Positions 11,730-14,792 of a DNA stretch of 14,792 nt are shown here, in pieces. The position numbers and the translations under genes were made by a program. Each line of letters starts with the position of its first letter. The first letter of the stretch is position 1. This stretch comes from JACOXB01 sp036517755 (GTDB lineage Bacteria > Patescibacteriota > Minisyncoccia > UBA6257 > Colwellbacteraceae), in the NCBI GenBank assembly GCA_036517755.1, contig DATDUH010000002.1:1-14792 (forward strand). Reading direction: 5' to 3'. The notes beneath the pieces are model-generated. The model saw only the letters and a list, made by a program, of their open reading frames with translations, was not told the origin of the DNA and made no database searches.

Positions 11730-12731
11730 TTAAATTAGTTTCATTATATCCCGGAAAGTGATAACGAGCATTAGGGCGAAAAGCAGGGCGAGACCAACCG
11801 CATTGACGAGCGACTCCCAGCGCTTATTAATCGGCCGACGAGCTAACTTCTCAAGGCCGACAAAAAGAAGCCGCCCGCCGTCAAGAGCCGGAAAAGGAAT
11901 AAGGTTAATAGCCGCGAGATTAAGAGAAATGAGACCCAAGAAGTTAATAAGATAAACAAACCCTAGCTTGCCCGCCTCGCCGATAAGATTAAATACGCCG
12001 ACCGGGCCAGTGACCTCGCCCAAAACAGTGAAATTTCCCGTAAAAATACCGACGAAGAACAAAGCGATGGCTTTGAAAATAAAGCCCATTATGGCCAGGG
12101 CCGCTATAAATCCCTGGCCCAGGCTTTTCAGGGGGTTTTCGGCCGGTGCCCCGATTTCTGTAATTTTTAAGCCCAGGGCGCCTTCTCCGGCTGGAGGGTT
12201 TACTCGAGGCGTTATGGTCTCCCCGTTAATATTAATAGGGTTTCCCTTATTGGCTTCGACGAATTCCGTAAAAGCTTGGGCTGAATTAAATCCTTCGATT
12301 TCTTCACCTGGTTTTAGTCCGACTTCGGCCGCCGGACTTCCGGGAGATACTTCCTCAATCAGGAGCCGCTGGGGCAGACCCAGAGAGAAAACAAGAGCTA
12401 GGGCTAGCCAGCCAATTAAAAAATTCATAATCACGCCGGCAAGAATAATGAGGGCTCGTTTCCAGCCTGGCTGATGGACAAAACTTCTTTCCGGCTCTTC
12501 AAGAAGAGCGGCGCTTCCCTCTTCGCCGTAGATTTTCACAAACCCCCCAAATGGCAAAAGGTTAAAACTGTATTTCGTCTCGCCTATCTTTTTCGAAAAA
12601 ACCCTTGGCGGAAAACCGAGGCTAAATTCTTCTACTCTTAGCTTAAAGGCTTTAGCGGCAAAAAAATGACCGAACTCGTGGCCAATAATCAGAATACTGA
12701 TAAAGATGATGCTCGTGATAATTAAACTCAT
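11730..12731 (-). CDS. rseP: Site-2 protease, RseP/M50 family zinc metalloprotease
   Basis: A 333-aa intramembrane protease that cuts substrates within the membrane, for example anti-sigma factors or signal-peptide remnants. The zinc motif HEFGH (H18, E19, H22) lies in the first membrane helix and the third ligand in PALDGGRL (D284). One PDZ domain (about 122-192) lies between, with the GSPAAEVGLKPGEEI signature. Other family marks are LLPFGGFVKIYGEE (58-71) and VTGPVGVF (240-247) in the membrane core. E. coli RseP has two PDZ domains, but single-PDZ forms of this length are common in Gram-positives and in reduced genomes. It begins 2 nt after the frr stop. The natural substrate cannot be told from this window. 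Confidence 0.93.
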   Translation of the reverse strand: MSLIITSIIFISILIIGHEFGHFFAAKAFKLRVEEFSLGFPPRVFSKKIGETKYSFNLLPFGGFVKIYGEEGSAALLEEPERSFVHQPGWKRALIILAGVIMNFLIGWLALALVFSLGLPQRLLIEEVSPGSPAAEVGLKPGEEIEGFNSAQAFTEFVEANKGNPININGETITPRVNPPAGEGALGLKITEIGAPAENPLKSLGQGFIAALAIMGFIFKAIALFFVGIFTGNFTVLGEVTGPVGVFNLIGEAGKLGFVYLINFLGLISLNLAAINLIPFPALDGGRLLFVGLEKLARRPINKRWESLVNAVGLALLFALMLVITFRDIMKLI

Positions 12732-12733
12732 TT

Positions 12734-13267
12734 TTAAGTAAAGATTTCACTGATTTTCGTCTCTAATAATCCATCAACTTTTTCATTGAAAGCATCAACT
12801 AGTTTTTGCAATTCTTCTTTAGCTCTGAATTTTCGGTCTTCATCCGCTTCGGCATTAACTAGTTTATGCACCTCGTCTCTTTCTTGCCTCATCTTAATTC
12901 GTGTTCCCTCAGCCATACTTTTGATGAGGCGGGCTAATTCCTCGCGCCGTTCGTCAGTTAAAGGCGGCAAGGTGGCCCTGACTAGATTGCCGGAGACGGC
13001 CGTTCCCAATCCAAGACTGGCTGATTCAATACTCTTCGCAATTAAATTAACCGCCGCCTTATCCCAGGGAGTGACGACGAGCGTCCGGGGCGGTTCAACG
13101 CTGATTGAAGCCAGTTGCTTAATGACGAGTTTTGCCCCGCTGTATTCGACCGGTATTTCTTCGATTAATTTAGGGGTCGGACGGCTGGTTCTAATTGACC
13201 CCAGCTCTTCCCTAAAAGCCAAGATTAGCCGGTCAAGTTTTTCTTTTAGTTCCTTTAGATATTCCAT
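12734..13267 (-). CDS. frr: Ribosome recycling factor
   Basis: A 177-aa tRNA-shaped factor that splits post-termination ribosomes together with EF-G. The first long helix ends in SIRTSRPTPKLIEEIPVEY (family: RTGRASP...), followed by QLASISVEPPRTLVVTPWDK (51-70). The three-helix-bundle sequence LPPLTDERREELARLIKSMAE and a C-terminal helical end follow. A length of about 185 aa is usual, so it is nearly full size. The start overlaps the holB end by 13 nt. In many bacteria frr follows pyrH/tsf; here it instead sits between holB and rseP. Confidence 0.95.
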   Translation of the reverse strand: MEYLKELKEKLDRLILAFREELGSIRTSRPTPKLIEEIPVEYSGAKLVIKQLASISVEPPRTLVVTPWDKAAVNLIAKSIESASLGLGTAVSGNLVRATLPPLTDERREELARLIKSMAEGTRIKMRQERDEVHKLVNAEADEDRKFRAKEELQKLVDAFNEKVDGLLETKISEIFT

Positions 13268-14082
13268 AAAGCCAGGTCGAGCTGCAGCCGCCGGTTGGTG
13301 CTAAACTGCTTCATTTTAACTAGTCGATCGATGATCGACCTCAGGGAATGATAATTTTTCAATGGATCTCTGGCAAGTTCGGCGATTAGTTCGTAGAAAA
13401 AGGAATCGATAAGCGTCGGATCTTCAACCAGTCCTTCGATTATCCCCCGCTTGGCTTCGCGTCCCCTAAGAACGGAGATAACCGTCTTCCTTATTTTCTG
13501 GACTTCTTTATTTTCTAGAAGATCAATCGCTCGGCCCGGTCGGCCAAAACTTGAAGCCAGAATTTCTCCGATTTCTTTCTCGCTAGCCTTAAATTTATCG
13601 ACGAGCATCTTTTTAATAATCTTGGGATTAAGCCGGGGAAAATAGATTTTAATAAATCGGGACTGGAGGGTTAAGATGAGGGCCTCCGGATTCGCCACGA
13701 TCATAATGATTAAGGTTTGAGGGGGCGGCTCTTCGGCGGTTTTTAAAATAGCGTTCTGAGCCTGCGACGTTAGAGCTTCAGCCCCGTCAATAATGGCTAG
13801 GCGTCTCGTAGAATAAACTGGTTTTTGAGACAGAAAATGTTGAAGGCCTCTTATCTCATCAATGCCGATTGATCCCTCCTCGCTTGATTTAAGGATCATG
13901 GTTTCGGTGAGGGGTTTTTCGGGCAGTTCAAAAATCTCGTTTTCCAAAAAGTTTGCGAGGGCGAGGGCGAAAGAAAATTTGCCGACTTGCGGTTCGCCAA
14001 AAAAAATATAACCCTGACTAATAGTCTTAGCCATAATTAGTTCTTGAAAAATAGTTTCTAGTTTTTCGTGGCCAACAATCAC
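13255..14082 (-). CDS. holB: DNA polymerase III clamp-loader subunit delta' (HolB-like)
   Basis: A 275-aa AAA+ protein resembling the delta' subunit, a fixed part of the complex that opens the beta sliding clamp. Visible features are a Walker-A-like GEPQVGKF (29-36), in which the usual Ser/Thr after Lys is Phe, and IGIDEIRGLQHFLSQKP (72-88). RRLAIIDGAEALTSQAQNAILKTAEEPP (93-120) corresponds to the Walker B region. Sensor 1 is IIMIVANPE (125-133), and SRF (141-143) replaces the SRC motif. There are no cysteines anywhere, so the zinc module of canonical DnaX/delta' is missing. The start is GTG at 14082, overlapping the upstream mreB-like stop as GTGA. It lacks the long C-terminal domains of DnaX (gamma/tau), which argues for delta'. 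A generic 'AAA+ clamp-loader-like' call would be the cautious alternative. Confidence 0.85.
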   Translation of the reverse strand: MIVGHEKLETIFQELIMAKTISQGYIFFGEPQVGKFSFALALANFLENEIFELPEKPLTETMILKSSEEGSIGIDEIRGLQHFLSQKPVYSTRRLAIIDGAEALTSQAQNAILKTAEEPPPQTLIIMIVANPEALILTLQSRFIKIYFPRLNPKIIKKMLVDKFKASEKEIGEILASSFGRPGRAIDLLENKEVQKIRKTVISVLRGREAKRGIIEGLVEDPTLIDSFFYELIAELARDPLKNYHSLRSIIDRLVKMKQFSTNRRLQLDLALWNI

Positions 14083-14792
14083 TTAGCTTTTTGGAGGAGA
14101 GTTCTTTTATAAATGTCGAGGTGTTCTAAGATAATGCCTGAACCCTTGGCCACGCAGAGGATTGCATCTTCGGCCACATAAGCGGGCACCCCGAGTAGTC
14201 GCTTGAAAAACTCATCAATATTACCCAAACCGGCACTGCCGCCAGAAAGGATCACCCCCTTTTCCATGATATCAGCCACAAGCTCAGGCGGTGTTTCGTT
14301 AAAAACGCCCTGAACCGAAGCGGCAATATCGACGAGAAGCGGATTAAGGGCTTCGGCGATCTCGTTAGAGTTAATGGTCAGGTCTTTGGGCAGACCGGAG
14401 ATTAAATCCCGCCCCCTGATTCGAAATTCGTTTTTCTCTTTCACCGGGATGGCGGTGCCAATGGCAATTTTAGCCGCTTCAGCCGTTTGTTCGCCGATCG
14501 AAACCGAGTACTTCTTTTTAACATAATCGATGATGGCGAGATCGAATTTATTGCCGGCGGTTCGGAGACTCGACCAACAAACAATTCCGCCCAAAGAGAT
14601 GACGGCCACCTCAGAGGTGCCGCCGCCCATGTTAATCAACATATTGCCATAAGAAGAGTTGATGGTGATGCCGGCCCCAAGGGCGGCGAGGAGCGGCTCT
14701 CGGACCACATAGGCATTTTTAGCGCCAGCTTCAATGGCGGCGTTCGTAACGGCCCTCTTTTCGGTAGCGGTGATGCCGGCCGGAGCCGAGAT
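14079..14792 (-). CDS. mreB: Second MreB-like actin, 5' end cut by window edge
   Basis: The frame is open to the right edge, and translation from 14792 starts ISAPAGITATEKRAVTNAAIEAGA, which matches the middle of MreB, so roughly the first third lies outside. The GTG at 14708 is an internal codon, not the start. Visible motifs are VVREPLLAALGAG (family: IEEPLAAAIGAG, so one of the two Glu is Arg), INMGGGTSEVAVIS (phosphate 2, with Asn where Asp is usual), RGRDLISGLPKDL, and GVILSGGSAGLGNIDEF (family GGGALLRGLD, third Gly changed to Ser). The KIEIG motif is KIAIG. It is clearly divergent from the complete MreB at 9477-10526 and is probably a specialised paralogue (compare Mbl/MreBH in Bacillus), though the sequence does not show its job. 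It leads the gene train and overlaps holB by 4 nt. Confidence 0.9.
   Translation of the reverse strand: MSAPAGITATEKRAVTNAAIEAGAKNAYVVREPLLAALGAGITINSSYGNMLINMGGGTSEVAVISLGGIVCWSSLRTAGNKFDLAIIDYVKKKYSVSIGEQTAEAAKIAIGTAIPVKEKNEFRIRGRDLISGLPKDLTINSNEIAEALNPLLVDIAASVQGVFNETPPELVADIMEKGVILSGGSAGLGNIDEFFKRLLGVPAYVAEDAILCVAKGSGIILEHLDIYKRTLLQKAK

Noticed and set aside
14079..14708. GTG at 14708 as the true start of the right-edge MreB-like gene
   Set aside because: The frame is open upstream to 14792 and that segment encodes conserved MreB sequence (SAPAGITATEKRAV), so the gene continues beyond the window.
1..14792. CRISPR arrays, insertion sequences, transposases, prophage genes or tRNA genes
   Set aside because: No direct repeats with regular spacers, no terminal inverted repeats flanking a transposase, and no cloverleaf with GTTCRA were found on either strand.

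Overview
The window reads as a piece of a small-genome bacterium, most likely a member of the Candidate Phyla Radiation (Patescibacteria, Parcubacteria-like). This is inferred from the gene content and from several shortened enzymes: a phosphoglycerate kinase of about 359 aa missing its N-terminal strand, a prolyl-tRNA synthetase without the editing insertion, and a clamp-loader delta' with no cysteines. Genes are tightly packed with frequent 1-30 nt overlaps, and many starts lack a clear Shine-Dalgarno. No marker gene in the window fixes the taxon. Every supported gene is on the minus strand, so transcription runs from the right edge to the left edge.

Right to left, bases 14792-3641 hold one dense gene train with almost no intergenic space: an mreB paralogue (cut by the window edge), holB (delta'), frr, rseP (site-2 protease), a short proS, a second complete mreB, then mreC, mreD and mrdA (PBP2), galT, a DedA-family membrane protein, tpiA and a GtrA-family membrane protein. 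The mreB-mreC-mreD-mrdA block is the classical rod-shape (elongasome) cassette. galT, gtrA, tpiA and pgk form a sugar/glycolysis end. A promoter overlapping the end of gtrA then starts a structured leader of about 110-150 nt. It is followed by a five-copy heptanucleotide repeat and by pgk, a DEDDh exonuclease and an RNase H-family protein.

Bases 1431-182 hold no protein gene. They contain two stand-alone RNA units, each with its own promoter and terminator. One is a GC-rich, strongly structured RNA of about 600 nt (about 1361 to 755) that I cannot assign to any family. The other is an unmistakable RNase P RNA (704 to 313). A small GC-richer partial ORF with a good ribosome binding site and its own promoter runs off the left edge.

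The main points for follow-up are the unassigned RNA next to rnpB, and period-7 DNA repeats that abut the start codons of pgk and tpiA and also lie inside the tpiA coding sequence. Others are the structured pgk leader, residue swaps in PGK's substrate-binding motif, and a shared Asp-to-Asn change in the phosphate-2 motif of both MreB paralogues. RNA folds were worked out by eye and protein family calls come from motif recognition. No searches were run.
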